Translations under genes and position numbers: made by a program
In this document: piece by piece, positions 27,056 through 35,455 of the stretch
Numbering within the stretch: position 1 is the stretch's first letter
Layout of the letters: every line of letters begins with the position of its first letter
Assembly (NCBI RefSeq): GCF_001905845.1
Contig: NZ_LIVZ01000015.1
Location: 62,001-126,000, forward strand
DNA from: Streptomyces sp. TSRI0107
GTDB taxonomy: Bacteria; Actinomycetota; Actinomycetes; Streptomycetales; Streptomycetaceae
DNA length: 64,000 bases
Reading direction: 5' to 3'
Notes under the pieces: generated by a model
Databases searched by the model: none
Seen by the model: the letters and a program-made list of their open reading frames with translations, nothing else
Told to the model about the DNA's origin: nothing

Positions 27056-27640
27056 ATGCGAACCCGGGTGCGCGGCTGGCGATGGCGGTGCAGTCCGCTG
27101 CGACGCCGGTCGGACGTGGTGGAGGCGTGGACGGTGCTCGTCATGACCGTCCTGCTGGTGCTGGGCGCGCCGCTGGCCGGCGTGGCCGCCGGCTGGTGGG
27201 CGCACCAGGACGCGCGGTCGACGGCGGCCGAGCAGCGCGCGGACCGGCAGCGGGTGCGGGCCGAGGTGGTCGGCCGCGTCGCCGACACGGTGCCCGCCGT
27301 GCAGGGCGGCCGGGAGTACGCGTACCGCGTGAGCGTCCGCTGGACCGACCCCGAGCAGGGCGTCCGGACGGCCGTCGCCCGGGTCCCGGTGGGCACCGAG
27401 CGGGGCGACACCGTCGACGTGTGGCTGGACGAGCGCGGCCGCAGCGTGGCCCCGCCGCCGGACGGCACCGCGATCTGGCAGCACACCCTCGCCATGGGCA
27501 TCTGTGCCGCGGGCGGCGCGGTCGGGGTGGTCGTCCTCGGCCACCTGCTGGTCCGCCACACGGCGATGCGGCACCGGCTGGCCGAGTGGGATCGGGACTG
27601 GGCGCGCACCGAGCCGGAGTGGACCCGCCGGTGGGCGTGA
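27056..27640 (+). CDS. Rv1733c-like two-TM membrane protein
   Basis: A 194-residue protein with a basic N terminus (RGWRWRCSPLRRRSD), a membrane helix near 25-50, an extracytoplasmic domain (about 55-140) and a second helix near 150-170 (LAMGICAAGGAVGVVVLGHLL). The WRW..NPLRRRSD-like N terminus and topology match the Rv1733c family, whose mycobacterial founder is a DevR-regulated dormancy antigen. Streptomycetes carry many copies. The ATG at 27056 has GAGGCGGAG just before it; a start at 27017 would add 13 residues. Function unknown. Confidence 0.8.
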   Translation: MRTRVRGWRWRCSPLRRRSDVVEAWTVLVMTVLLVLGAPLAGVAAGWWAHQDARSTAAEQRADRQRVRAEVVGRVADTVPAVQGGREYAYRVSVRWTDPEQGVRTAVARVPVGTERGDTVDVWLDERGRSVAPPPDGTAIWQHTLAMGICAAGGAVGVVVLGHLLVRHTAMRHRLAEWDRDWARTEPEWTRRWA

Positions 27641-27763
27641 CCGGCCGGCGCAGGGCGACTCGCGCCGCTTCGTGCGGGCGAAAGTTTTCGGACCTGGCGA
27701 TCGATCATGGCGCCGCCTTACGGTGTGATCACCACCCGGCCCTCTCCCCAAAGGCGGTCCTCC

Positions 27764-28732
27764 ATGGCCTTGTTCGACCTCCCGCTCGACGAGCTGCGCG
27801 CGTACCGCAGTGACGCGAACGAGCCAGAGGACTTCGACGCCTTCTGGTCCAAGACGCTCCAGGAGGCCCGCGAGCACGACCTGGACGCCCGGTTCGAGCC
27901 GGTCGACACCGGCCTGTCGACCGTGCGGGTCCACGACGTGACGTTCGCCGGGTTCGGCGGCCACCCGGTGAAGGGATGGCTGATCCTGCCCGCCGGGGCG
28001 CGGGAACCGCTGCCGCTGGTGGTGGAGTTCGTCGGCTACGGCGGCGGGCGCGGCCTGCCCCACGAGCATCTGCTGTGGGCGTCCACCGGCCGGGCGCACT
28101 TCGTGATGGACACCCGCGGCCAGGGCAGCGCCTGGGGCGGCGGGGGCGGCACCGCCGACCCGGTGGGCGGTGCCCCTGCCTACCCCGGCTTCATGACCCG
28201 GGGTATCGACGCACCGGAGAACTACTACTACCGCCGGGTGTTCACGGACGCCGTACGGGCCGTCGAGGCGGCCCGCTCGCACCCGCTGACCGACGCCTCG
28301 CGGACCGTCGCGGTCGGCGCCAGCCAGGGCGGCGGCATCACGCTCGCGGTGGGCGGCCTGGTGCCGGACCTGGTGGCGATCGCGCCGGACGTGCCGTTCC
28401 TGTGCGACTTCCCGCGCGCGACGACGGTGACGGACCGCCACCCGTACCGGGAGATCGGCCTCTACCTGAAGACGCACCGCGGCCGCACCGAGGACGCCCT
28501 GCGCACCCTGTCCTACTTCGACGGTGTCCACTTCGCCGCCCGCGGCCGGGCGCCCGCGCTGTTCTCGGCGGCGCTGGAGGACCAGACCTGCCCGCCCTCG
28601 ACCGTGTTCGCGGCGTTCAACGCCTGGGCGCACGACGAGAAGGCGATCGAGGTGTACGACTTCAACGACCACGAGGGCGGCGGCCCTTACCAGGAGCAGG
28701 CCAGGCTGCGCTGGCTGCGCTCGTACGCCTGA
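27764..28732 (+). CDS. Acetylxylan esterase / cephalosporin C deacetylase-like (CE7)
   Basis: A 322-residue alpha/beta hydrolase that removes acetyl groups from xylo-oligosaccharides or related esters. Evidence: the N-terminal DLPLDELRAYRSDANEPEDFDAFW, the oxyanion region DTRGQGSAWGG, the nucleophile in VGASQGGGI near residue 190, and the late Asp (LEDQTCPP) and His (NDHEGGG) of the triad. There is no signal peptide, so it probably acts on imported oligosaccharides. The start at MALFDLPLD is preceded by AAAGGCGG. It is monocistronic in view. Confidence 0.93.
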   Translation: MALFDLPLDELRAYRSDANEPEDFDAFWSKTLQEAREHDLDARFEPVDTGLSTVRVHDVTFAGFGGHPVKGWLILPAGAREPLPLVVEFVGYGGGRGLPHEHLLWASTGRAHFVMDTRGQGSAWGGGGGTADPVGGAPAYPGFMTRGIDAPENYYYRRVFTDAVRAVEAARSHPLTDASRTVAVGASQGGGITLAVGGLVPDLVAIAPDVPFLCDFPRATTVTDRHPYREIGLYLKTHRGRTEDALRTLSYFDGVHFAARGRAPALFSAALEDQTCPPSTVFAAFNAWAHDEKAIEVYDFNDHEGGGPYQEQARLRWLRSYA

Positions 28733-28834
28733 TCTCGCGGGTGAACGCTTCCCTCCAGTCCGACCAGTCGGTACGTTCATTCGGCGCCCGGTGCGCAGCA
28801 GCGCGCCGGGTACTCGACGGACGACGGAGGATGC

Positions 28835-30001
28835 ATGTCCGAGCGCGAGCCGGAAGTCCACGGCCACTGCGACAGCCGCTTCTCGGCAGTACGAACGGCG
28901 TTCGAGGAGAACTTCCGCGACCGCGGCGAGCTGGGTGCCGCGGTCGCCGTCACGGTCGGCGGGGTGACCGTCGTGGACCTGTGGGGCGGCTGGGCCGACC
29001 CGGCCCGCACCCGCCCCTGGGAGCGCGACACGCTGGTCAACGTCTGGTCCACCACCAAGGGACCGGTCGCCCTGTGCGCGCACGTCCTGACCGACCGGGG
29101 CCTGCTCGACCTGGACGCGCCGGTCGCCACGTACTGGCCGGAGTTCGCCGCGGCCGGCAAGGAGAAGGTGCTCGTCCGGCATCTCCTGTCGCACCGCGCC
29201 GGGCTGAGCGGCCCGCGCGAGCCGCACTCCTTCGCGGACCTGTGCGACTGGGAGCTGACCACGGCCCGGCTCGCGGCGACGGAGCCGTGGTGGGAGCCGG
29301 GCACCCGCTCCGGGTACCACGCGCTGACCTACGGCCATCTGGTGGGCGAGGTGGTGCGCCGGGTGTCCGGTCTGCGGCCGGGCGCCTTCCTGGAGCGGGA
29401 GGTCACGGGGCCGCTCGGCGCCGACTTCACCATCGGGCTGCCGGAGCGGGAGGCCGGGCGCGCCGCGACCCTGGTGCACGCGCCTGCCGTCCGGAACAGT
29501 GAACAGGCGGCGGCGTTCAGCCAGTTGACGCCCGCCGCGCTGGCCGCGCTGACCAACCCGGCGGTGGGTGCGAAGGAGGCCAACACGCCCGCGTGGCGGG
29601 CCGCCGAGATACCCGCCGCGAACGGTCACGGCACCGCCCGCGCGGTCGCCGCCCTCTACGGCGTACTGGCCGGCCGGGGCACGTACGGCGGCCACCGTGT
29701 GCTGTCCGCCGAGGCGGCCGAGCGGGTGCGCGAAGGGCAGGGCGCCTGCCGGGACCTGGTGCTCGGTGCCGGGTTCGACGGGGAGACGGAGGCCGGGCTC
29801 GGCCTGTGGCTGAGCGGGCCGCACGGCTCGTACGGGCCCAACCCGCGGGCCTTCGGCCATGACGGCTTCGGCGGTTCCTGCGGGCTGGCGGACCCGGAGG
29901 CGGGAGTGTCGCTGGGCTATGTGATGAACCGCATGGGCCCGCGCATCGCGGACGACCCGCGGAAGATGGCGCTGGTGGAGGCCGTGTACAGCGCTCTGTG
30001 A
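28835..30001 (+). CDS. Beta-lactamase-fold serine hydrolase (class C-like esterase)
   Basis: A 388-residue protein of the class C beta-lactamase/EstB group. The SxxK motif is STTK near residue 72 (NVWSTTKGPVALC), the tyrosine motif is YHA near 166, and HDGFGGS near 345 replaces KTG. It has no signal peptide, which argues for a cytosolic esterase or peptidase and against a periplasmic lactamase. The ATG at 28835 follows GGAGGATGC. A GntR regulator gene with a palindromic operator lies downstream. Confidence 0.9.
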   Translation: MSEREPEVHGHCDSRFSAVRTAFEENFRDRGELGAAVAVTVGGVTVVDLWGGWADPARTRPWERDTLVNVWSTTKGPVALCAHVLTDRGLLDLDAPVATYWPEFAAAGKEKVLVRHLLSHRAGLSGPREPHSFADLCDWELTTARLAATEPWWEPGTRSGYHALTYGHLVGEVVRRVSGLRPGAFLEREVTGPLGADFTIGLPEREAGRAATLVHAPAVRNSEQAAAFSQLTPAALAALTNPAVGAKEANTPAWRAAEIPAANGHGTARAVAALYGVLAGRGTYGGHRVLSAEAAERVREGQGACRDLVLGAGFDGETEAGLGLWLSGPHGSYGPNPRAFGHDGFGGSCGLADPEAGVSLGYVMNRMGPRIADDPRKMALVEAVYSAL

Positions 30002-30065
30002 GACACCGGGAGGGGCGGCCCGCGCGGTGCGGTTTCGGCCGAACCGCCGGGTTGCCCTTCCCTGG

Positions 30066-30077
30066 TGGTTTAGACCA
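30066..30077. promoter_or_regulatory. TGGTTTAGACCA site upstream of gntR
   Basis: This matches the DasR/HutC-type element TGGTCTAGACCA at 11 of 12 positions and lies 66 bases before the GntR start, inside an unusually AT-rich stretch (ATGCTAATTG). Autoregulation by the adjacent GntR protein, or control by DasR, are both possible. Confidence 0.55.
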
Positions 30078-30142
30078 ATGCTAATTGTGGTGGCGCAATG
30101 AGCCCGCACGGCTACGGCACGTCACCAACAGGAGGGCGCGGC

Positions 30143-30937
30143 ATGGCCCGCACCACCCCGCACGACCGTCCCCGGACCGCCGACCGGACGACCGACCGGC
30201 CCGCCGACCGGCCCGCCCACCGCGCCGACGATCCGCCGCTGTACTGGCGGATCGCCCTGGAGCTGCTGGGCGAACTGCGCGACGGCAGCATCCCGCCCGG
30301 CGAACGGCTGCCCGGGGAACGGCACTTGGCCGACCACTACGGGGTCAGCCGGGAGACCGTACGGCAGGCGCTGGAGGTGCTGCGCCGCGACGGCCTGGTC
30401 GCCACCGACCGGCGCGGCAGCCACGCCGCCCTGCCCGGTCCGCCGGTCGAGCACCTGTCCTCGCTCGCCTTCCCCGTCGGCGCCCGGCGCCCCGCCGACC
30501 CGCGCGCCGTCGACCGGGCCACCGTCGCCTGGGAGACGCCGCCGCCGGAACACGCCGAGGCGCTGGGGCTCGCCCCGCACCGGCCGACGCTGGTGCACCG
30601 CTACGAGGCCGCCGGAGCCGACGGCCGGAGCCGGCGCACGGCGATGACCTCCTTCTCGGCGGTGGTCCTCGCCGAGGTCGAGGAGCTGGCCCGCTACCGC
30701 GACCGCGCCGACGGCACCTCCTCGGCGCAGCTGCGCCGCGCCTACGACTGGATGCGCCGGGCCGGTCTGGCGCTGCACCACCGCGACACCATCACCCGCA
30801 TCCCGGACGCGCCATCGGTCCGGGTGACCCGGCTCGTACAGGACCAGTACGCACGGCCGTTGGAGATCACCGACCTCGTCGTGGACGCCCAACAGGAGGC
30901 GCTGGTCTACGAATTCACTCTCCCGGCGGCGGTCTGA
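30143..30937 (+). CDS. GntR-family regulator (HutC subfamily)
   Basis: A 264-residue regulator. After a Pro/Arg/Asp-rich N terminus, the winged helix spans about 30-95 (LPGERHLADHYGVSRETVRQALEVLRRDGLV). The C-terminal UTRA-type effector domain (about 115-260) ends with PLEITDLVVDAQQEALVYEF, typical of HutC-like proteins that sense sugars, amino acids or urocanate. GGAGG lies eight bases before the ATG at 30143; an in-frame ATG at 30098 would sit 20 bases after the operator-like site. Targets are unknown. Confidence 0.9.
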   Translation: MARTTPHDRPRTADRTTDRPADRPAHRADDPPLYWRIALELLGELRDGSIPPGERLPGERHLADHYGVSRETVRQALEVLRRDGLVATDRRGSHAALPGPPVEHLSSLAFPVGARRPADPRAVDRATVAWETPPPEHAEALGLAPHRPTLVHRYEAAGADGRSRRTAMTSFSAVVLAEVEELARYRDRADGTSSAQLRRAYDWMRRAGLALHHRDTITRIPDAPSVRVTRLVQDQYARPLEITDLVVDAQQEALVYEFTLPAAV

Positions 30938-30953
30938 CCCCCCACGCCGAACG

Positions 30954-31685
30954 CTACGGGAGCCGCCGGGCCGCCACCGTCCGGACCCGTGGGCTCCCGT
31001 CCCGCCGGTGCCCGAACTCCGGCAGGGCGTACAGCTCCACGGCGAACCCGGCGCGGGCCAGCTCCCGCCGGACCTCGCCGAGCGCGAAGGTGCGGTAGTA
31101 CATGACGAACGGCGGCCGCCACACGGCGTTGCGGACCCGCATCGCCACGTCGAAGCCCAGCAGCGCCCAGTACGCGCGCGAGGCCGGGCGGGGCGGGGCG
31201 ACGACCGGGAAGACGAAACGGCCGCCCGGCCGCAGCACGGAACGCACCTGCGCGAACAGGCCCGGCAGCTCGGCCGGCAGGAAGTGCCCGAACGCCCCGA
31301 AGCTGACGACGACGTCGAACGCGGGCCCGAAGGGCAGCGCACGGGCGTCCGCCCGCACCCAGGAGAGCGCCGGCCCGCCCGCCGAGGGCCGGACCCGCCG
31401 ACGGGCCACGTCGAGCATGCCCGCGCTGAAATCCACCCCGACGACACCGCGCTCGCAGACCCGCGCCAGTGTCCCGACGCCCGCACCGGTGCCGCAGCAC
31501 AGGTCGAGCCCGGTCCCGAAGGGTCCCATCCGGCGCAGCGCCGTGCCGACGGCGTCCAGCACGGAGTCCGGGGTGCGGAACGGGGTGTGGTCGAACTTCG
31601 GCGCGAGCAGGTCGTAGCCGCGCTCGACCGACGACAGCGCCTGGACGGCGAGTTCGCGGAGGCTGGGACCTTCGGGGCTGAACAT
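30954..31685 (-). CDS. Class I SAM-dependent methyltransferase
   Basis: A 243-residue methyltransferase. GLDLCCGTGAGVGTL near residue 58 is SAM motif I, VVGVDFSAGMLDVAR motif II, and FDVVVSFGAFGHF motif III/IV. The C-terminal part (PPFVMYYRTFALGEVRREL) resembles the generic Methyltransf_11/25 group, so the acceptor cannot be predicted. It is convergent with the GntR gene (16-base gap) and divergent from the short rho gene. Start at MFSPEGPSL; a GTG two codons upstream is possible. Confidence 0.9.
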   Translation of the reverse strand: MFSPEGPSLRELAVQALSSVERGYDLLAPKFDHTPFRTPDSVLDAVGTALRRMGPFGTGLDLCCGTGAGVGTLARVCERGVVGVDFSAGMLDVARRRVRPSAGGPALSWVRADARALPFGPAFDVVVSFGAFGHFLPAELPGLFAQVRSVLRPGGRFVFPVVAPPRPASRAYWALLGFDVAMRVRNAVWRPPFVMYYRTFALGEVRRELARAGFAVELYALPEFGHRRDGSPRVRTVAARRLP

Positions 31686-31731
31686 CCACACCAGCTTACG
31701 CGGTCACGAGCATCGGGACCGATCCATGTGC

Positions 31732-31737
31732 TAGGGT
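31732..31737 (+). promoter_or_regulatory. Probable -10 element of the short rho gene
   Basis: TAGGGT within GTGCTAGGGTGG fits the streptomycete -10 pattern TAGRRT. No convincing -35 was found. If used, it gives a leader of about 200 bases containing the pyrimidine tract at 31781-31808. Confidence 0.4.
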
Positions 31738-31780
31738 GGCCTCAGCACTTGTGTACGCCCCGTCGTGGGCGCCGGTGTCG

Positions 31781-31808
31781 TTTCTTTCTCTTTCTTCTCT
31801 CTCACCTC
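31781..31808 (+). promoter_or_regulatory. Pyrimidine-rich leader tract upstream of rho
   Basis: Twenty-seven of 28 bases are C or T (TTTCTTTCTCTTTCTTCTCT and onward), very unusual at this GC content. It lies about 145 bases before the rho start codon. Rho loads on unstructured pyrimidine-rich RNA, and rho genes in other bacteria repress themselves by premature termination in the leader. This tract is a candidate rut-like site. Confidence 0.5.
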
Positions 31809-31951
31809 GCGGTACGGCTCACGAGCCACGATTTTCGGTTTCCCCGCCGAGGTGTCTCCGCCGCCCCAGGGCGCCTTCCGTCCGGCCCTGCCCTCCATGC
31901 GGCCTCTCCCCCTCGTCTGCTTCTTCCGCAGTCCTCGAAAGGACCCGTCCC

Positions 31952-33097
31952 ATGACCACCACCTTGGAACACCCTCCGCTCCAGCAGTCCTCCCCCGCGT
32001 CCCAGGCCGTCAGCGGGATCCTGGACATCGACGCGGGCGGGAAGGGGCACCTGCGCGCGGCGCACTTCCTGCCGTCGCCCGCCGATCCCCACGTCCCCGC
32101 CGCGCTGATCCGCCGTCACGGGCTGCGCAAGGGCGACCTCGTCGAGGGCGTGAGCGGCGCGCGGCGCACGCTGGCCGGCGTCGAGCGGATCGACGGCCGT
32201 ACGCCCGAACAGGCGCGCGGCCGACGGCAGTTCCGCGACCTCACCCCGCTGCACCCCGTACGGCGGCTGCGCCTGGAGCATCCGGCCGCCGGGCTCACCG
32301 GCCGGGTCGCCGACCTCATCACGCCGGTCGGCAAGGGCCAGCGCGGGCTGATCGTGGCCCCGCCCAAGACCGGCAAGACGGTCCTGCTCCAGCAGTTCGC
32401 CGCCGCGATCGCCGGCAACCACCCCGAGTGCCGTCTCATGGTCGTCCTGCTCGACGAGCGCCCCGAGGAAGTCACCGACATGCGGCGCTCGGTGCGGGGC
32501 GAGGTGTACGCCTCGACCTTCGACCGGACGCCGGCGCAGCACATCGCACTGGCCGAACTCGTCGTCGAGCGGGCCAAGCGGCACGTCGAGCGGGGCGAGG
32601 ACGTGGTGGTCCTGCTCGACTCGCTGACCCGGCTGTGCCGGGCCCACAACAACGCGGCGGCCTCCGGCGGCCGCACGCTCAGCGGCGGTGTCGACGCGGG
32701 GGCGCTGCTCGGCCCCAAGCGGTTCTTCGGCGCCGCGCGCCGGGCCGAGGAGGGCGGTTCGCTCACCATCCTCGCGACAGCGCTGGTGGAGACCGGGTCA
32801 CGGGCCGACGAGTACTTCTTCGAGGAGCTGAAGAGCACCGGCAACATGGAGCTCCGGCTCAGCCGCGAGCTCGCCTCCCGCCGGGTGTTCCCGGCCGTCG
32901 ACATCACCGCGTCCGGCACCCGCCGCGAGGAACTGCTGCTCTCCCCCGCCGAGTCCGCCGCCGTGCGCGGGCTGCGCCGCGCCCTGCGGTCCCGGGACCC
33001 GGAGGCCGACCTGCAGACGCTGCTCCAGCGGATGCGCGAGACCCCGGACAACGCGACGTTCCTGCGGCGGATCCAGCCGACGCTGCCGTCGGGCTAG
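31952..33097 (+). CDS. Short transcription termination factor Rho paralogue
   Basis: A 381-residue Rho. A cold-shock-type RNA-binding domain (about 18-95, GILDIDAGGKGHLR...GLRKGDLVEG) is followed by the hexameric ATPase core: Walker A PPKTGKTVLLQ, Walker B VVVLLDSLTRL, Q-loop SGGRTLSGGVD, and the Arg-finger region GSRADEYFFEELKSTGN. Ordinary streptomycete Rho is far longer, with an N-terminal insertion that is missing here; the N-terminal helix bundle is also absent. The RNP-like motif reads GKGHLR where GYGFLR is usual. It is therefore probably a second Rho with altered RNA preference. The ATG follows GAAAGGACC. Confidence 0.93.
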   Translation: MTTTLEHPPLQQSSPASQAVSGILDIDAGGKGHLRAAHFLPSPADPHVPAALIRRHGLRKGDLVEGVSGARRTLAGVERIDGRTPEQARGRRQFRDLTPLHPVRRLRLEHPAAGLTGRVADLITPVGKGQRGLIVAPPKTGKTVLLQQFAAAIAGNHPECRLMVVLLDERPEEVTDMRRSVRGEVYASTFDRTPAQHIALAELVVERAKRHVERGEDVVVLLDSLTRLCRAHNNAAASGGRTLSGGVDAGALLGPKRFFGAARRAEEGGSLTILATALVETGSRADEYFFEELKSTGNMELRLSRELASRRVFPAVDITASGTRREELLLSPAESAAVRGLRRALRSRDPEADLQTLLQRMRETPDNATFLRRIQPTLPSG

Positions 33098-33179
33098 CGC
33101 GTACGGCATCCGGGTGCACGCGTGCGGTGTACGGCGCGGGCAGCGTTGTGGACGCGGGGCACCTTTCTAGGTTGATCGT

Positions 33180-34355
33180 ATGACGATCGGATTCTCATCC
33201 CGGATGGCTGTGTCGGCCTGCGGGGCGTGTCTGGCGGGCGCCCTGGCTCTCGCGCCCGTCGCGACGGCCGCCCAGACCCGTACCGACCCCGGCGGGCCGG
33301 GCGGGGAGCGGGCGGCGGCGCCGTCCCCGTCGCTGCTGTACCGGTCCGGCACCCACGTCCGGCCGCTCGCCGGAGCGCCCGAGGTCCCGGAGGTCTCCGC
33401 GCTGTCCTGGCTGGTGGCCGACGCCGACACCGGCGAGGTGCTGGCCGCGCACGACGCGCACCGCGAGCTGCCGCCCGCGAGCACCCTGAAGACCCTGTTC
33501 GCGCTCACCGTGCTGCCGGTGCTGCCCGGCGGCATCCGGCATCGCGTCGAGGCGGAGGAACTGGAGGGCATCGGGGAGGGCAGCAGCCTGGTCGGGATCG
33601 CCGAGGGCCGCTCCTACCGGGTGTCCGACCTGTGGCGCGGCGTCTTCCTCAGCTCCGGCAACGACGCCGTGCGGGTGCTGGCCGGGCTCAACGGCGGCTG
33701 GCGGACCACCGCGAAGCGGATGCAGGCCAAGGCCCGGGCGCTCGGGGCGCGGGACACGCACGTGGTGTCTCCCGACGGCTACGACGAACCGGGCCAGGTG
33801 TCCTCGGCGTACGACCTGGCCGTGTTCGGCCGCGCCGGACTGCGCAACGAGGACTTCGCCCGGTACTGCGGACTGGCGGAGGCCCGCTTCCCGGGCGGCG
33901 ACGGCCGGCGGTACAGCATCCAGAACACCAACCGGCTGCTGACCGGCGCCGACGGCGTCGAGCCCTACCCGGGACTGATCGGCGTCAAGAACGGCTACAC
34001 CAGCAACGCGGGCAACACCCTGGTCGCCGCGGCGCGCAGGGGCGAGCGGACCATCGTGGTGTCGGTGATGAACCCGCAGTGGGGCAACGGGCTGGAGGTC
34101 TACGAGGAGGCCCGCTGGCTGCTCGACTGGGGGTTCGACGCGACCGGCCGGGTCGATCCGGTCGGCTCGCTGGACGCCCTGCGGGTCCCGCCCAGGCCGG
34201 GCCCCGACGCGGTACCGGCGGCGGCACCTCCCGCCCCGGCTACCGCCGGGCCCGGCTGGCCGGAGACCGCGGAGATCGGTCTCGCCGCGGTGCTGGGCGC
34301 CGCGTTGGTCGCGCTGGCGCTGCGGCTGGTGTGCGGCCGTGCGGTACCGGAGTGA
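33180..34355 (+). CDS. D-alanyl-D-alanine carboxypeptidase (class C PBP)
   Basis: A 391-residue exported penicillin-binding protein that trims pentapeptides of peptidoglycan. It has a signal peptide (about 1-30). The SxxK motif is STLK (ASTLKTLFAL, near residue 101), SGN lies in SSGNDAVRV, and KNG in GVKNGYTSNAGNT near 280. A C-terminal membrane helix (EIGLAAVLGAALVALALRL) anchors it to the membrane. All three active-site motifs are intact. Its 3' 256 bases overlap the open frame of the convergent mannosyltransferase. Confidence 0.94.
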   Translation: MTIGFSSRMAVSACGACLAGALALAPVATAAQTRTDPGGPGGERAAAPSPSLLYRSGTHVRPLAGAPEVPEVSALSWLVADADTGEVLAAHDAHRELPPASTLKTLFALTVLPVLPGGIRHRVEAEELEGIGEGSSLVGIAEGRSYRVSDLWRGVFLSSGNDAVRVLAGLNGGWRTTAKRMQAKARALGARDTHVVSPDGYDEPGQVSSAYDLAVFGRAGLRNEDFARYCGLAEARFPGGDGRRYSIQNTNRLLTGADGVEPYPGLIGVKNGYTSNAGNTLVAAARRGERTIVVSVMNPQWGNGLEVYEEARWLLDWGFDATGRVDPVGSLDALRVPPRPGPDAVPAAAPPAPATAGPGWPETAEIGLAAVLGAALVALALRLVCGRAVPE

Positions 34356-35455
34356 CGGGTCGGCAGCCGGAGCAGCAGGCCGAGGGTGATCCAGGCGTAG
34401 GCGTTGCCGCCGAGGAAGCCGTCGACGCCGGACGCGTCGTGGAACCACAGCCACACCACGCTGGTGCACAGCACCGCGTACAGGGCGCCCGCGAGGCGCG
34501 CCCGGCCGGCGCGGACCAGCACGGCGAACGACGGAAGCAGCCACACGAGATGGTGCACCCAGGTCACCGGGCTGACCAGACAGGCCGTCAGCCCGGTCAG
34601 CGCGAACGCGGCAGGCCAGTCGCCCGCCGCCACCGCCTGCCTGGACCGCCACGCCCACACGCCGAGGACGAGCAGCACGGCCACCGCCCACACGGCGTGG
34701 CCGGGCTGGCCGAGGCGGGCGAGGACACCCTGGAGGGACTGGTTGGAGACGTAGTCGAGCCGGCCCACCCGGCCGGTGTCCCACAGCGCCCGCGTCCAGT
34801 AGAAGCGGGAGGCCTCCGGCGCGACCCACGCGGCGAACGCCGTCGCGCCGGCGGCCACGCCGGTCGCCAGCGCCGCGGACCGCCCCCGGCGGGCGAGCAG
34901 CAGCAGGCCGATGAAGAGCGCGGGCGTCAGTTTGACCGCCGCCGCGAGCCCGATGCCGACGCCCGCGTACCGGCCCCGGCCCGTGGCCAGCAGCCAGGCG
35001 TCGCCCAGCACCAGCGCCAGCAGCACCAGGTTGACCTGCCCGAAGCTGACGGTGTCGCGGATCGGTTCGTACAGCGCGAGCGCACAGGCGGCCAGGGCGC
35101 AGCCGTACCAGCCGTAGCGCCGCCAGGCGTCGCCCGTCAGCACCCGCAGGGTCACGGCGAGGGCGGCCAGGTCCAGCAGCAGGGCGATCACGATCGCGGT
35201 GCCCAGCCCGACGAGAGCCATCGGCAGCATGGCGACGGCCGCGAACGGCGGGTAGGTGAATCCGTACGGCGTCCCCGGCACCCGGTAGTCGTAGAGGGGC
35301 TCGCCGTCGTGGATCCAGTGGTGGACCGCGCCGTGGTAGACGCGCAGGTCGAACCAGTCCCGCAGCAGCGGCACGGTCGCGGTGAAGACGGTCACGGCGC
35401 CGGCGAGGAGCAGGACGAGCAGCAGCCGGCCGCGGTCGGTGCGGGGAACGTTCAT
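34100..35455 (-). CDS. GT87-type polyprenol-phosphate mannosyltransferase
   Basis: A 451-residue integral membrane glycosyltransferase (GT-C fold, DUF2029/GT87). The first loop after helix one carries DWFDLRVYHGAVHHW, whose Asp is the usual catalytic position, and YGFTYPPFAAVAMLP follows; about ten hydrophobic segments come next. It starts with a 4-base ATGA overlap with the upstream MptB-like gene, so the two are coupled and probably build a lipoglycan. Conserved sequence ends near 34345. The last 80 residues (Ser/Ala/Gly/Pro-rich) run antisense to the carboxypeptidase gene and are probably not functional. Confidence 0.85.
   Translation of the reverse strand: MNVPRTDRGRLLLVLLLAGAVTVFTATVPLLRDWFDLRVYHGAVHHWIHDGEPLYDYRVPGTPYGFTYPPFAAVAMLPMALVGLGTAIVIALLLDLAALAVTLRVLTGDAWRRYGWYGCALAACALALYEPIRDTVSFGQVNLVLLALVLGDAWLLATGRGRYAGVGIGLAAAVKLTPALFIGLLLLARRGRSAALATGVAAGATAFAAWVAPEASRFYWTRALWDTGRVGRLDYVSNQSLQGVLARLGQPGHAVWAVAVLLVLGVWAWRSRQAVAAGDWPAAFALTGLTACLVSPVTWVHHLVWLLPSFAVLVRAGRARLAGALYAVLCTSVVWLWFHDASGVDGFLGGNAYAWITLGLLLRLPTRHSGTARPHTSRSASATNAAPSTAARPISAVSGQPGPAVAGAGGAAAGTASGPGLGGTRRASSEPTGSTRPVASNPQSSSQRASS

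Noticed and set aside
31736-31951. N-terminal extension of the short Rho from a GTG at 31736
   Set aside because: The added 72 codons are Ser/Pro-rich and include the pyrimidine tract; the ATG at 31952 has a proper ribosome site and gives the expected domain start.
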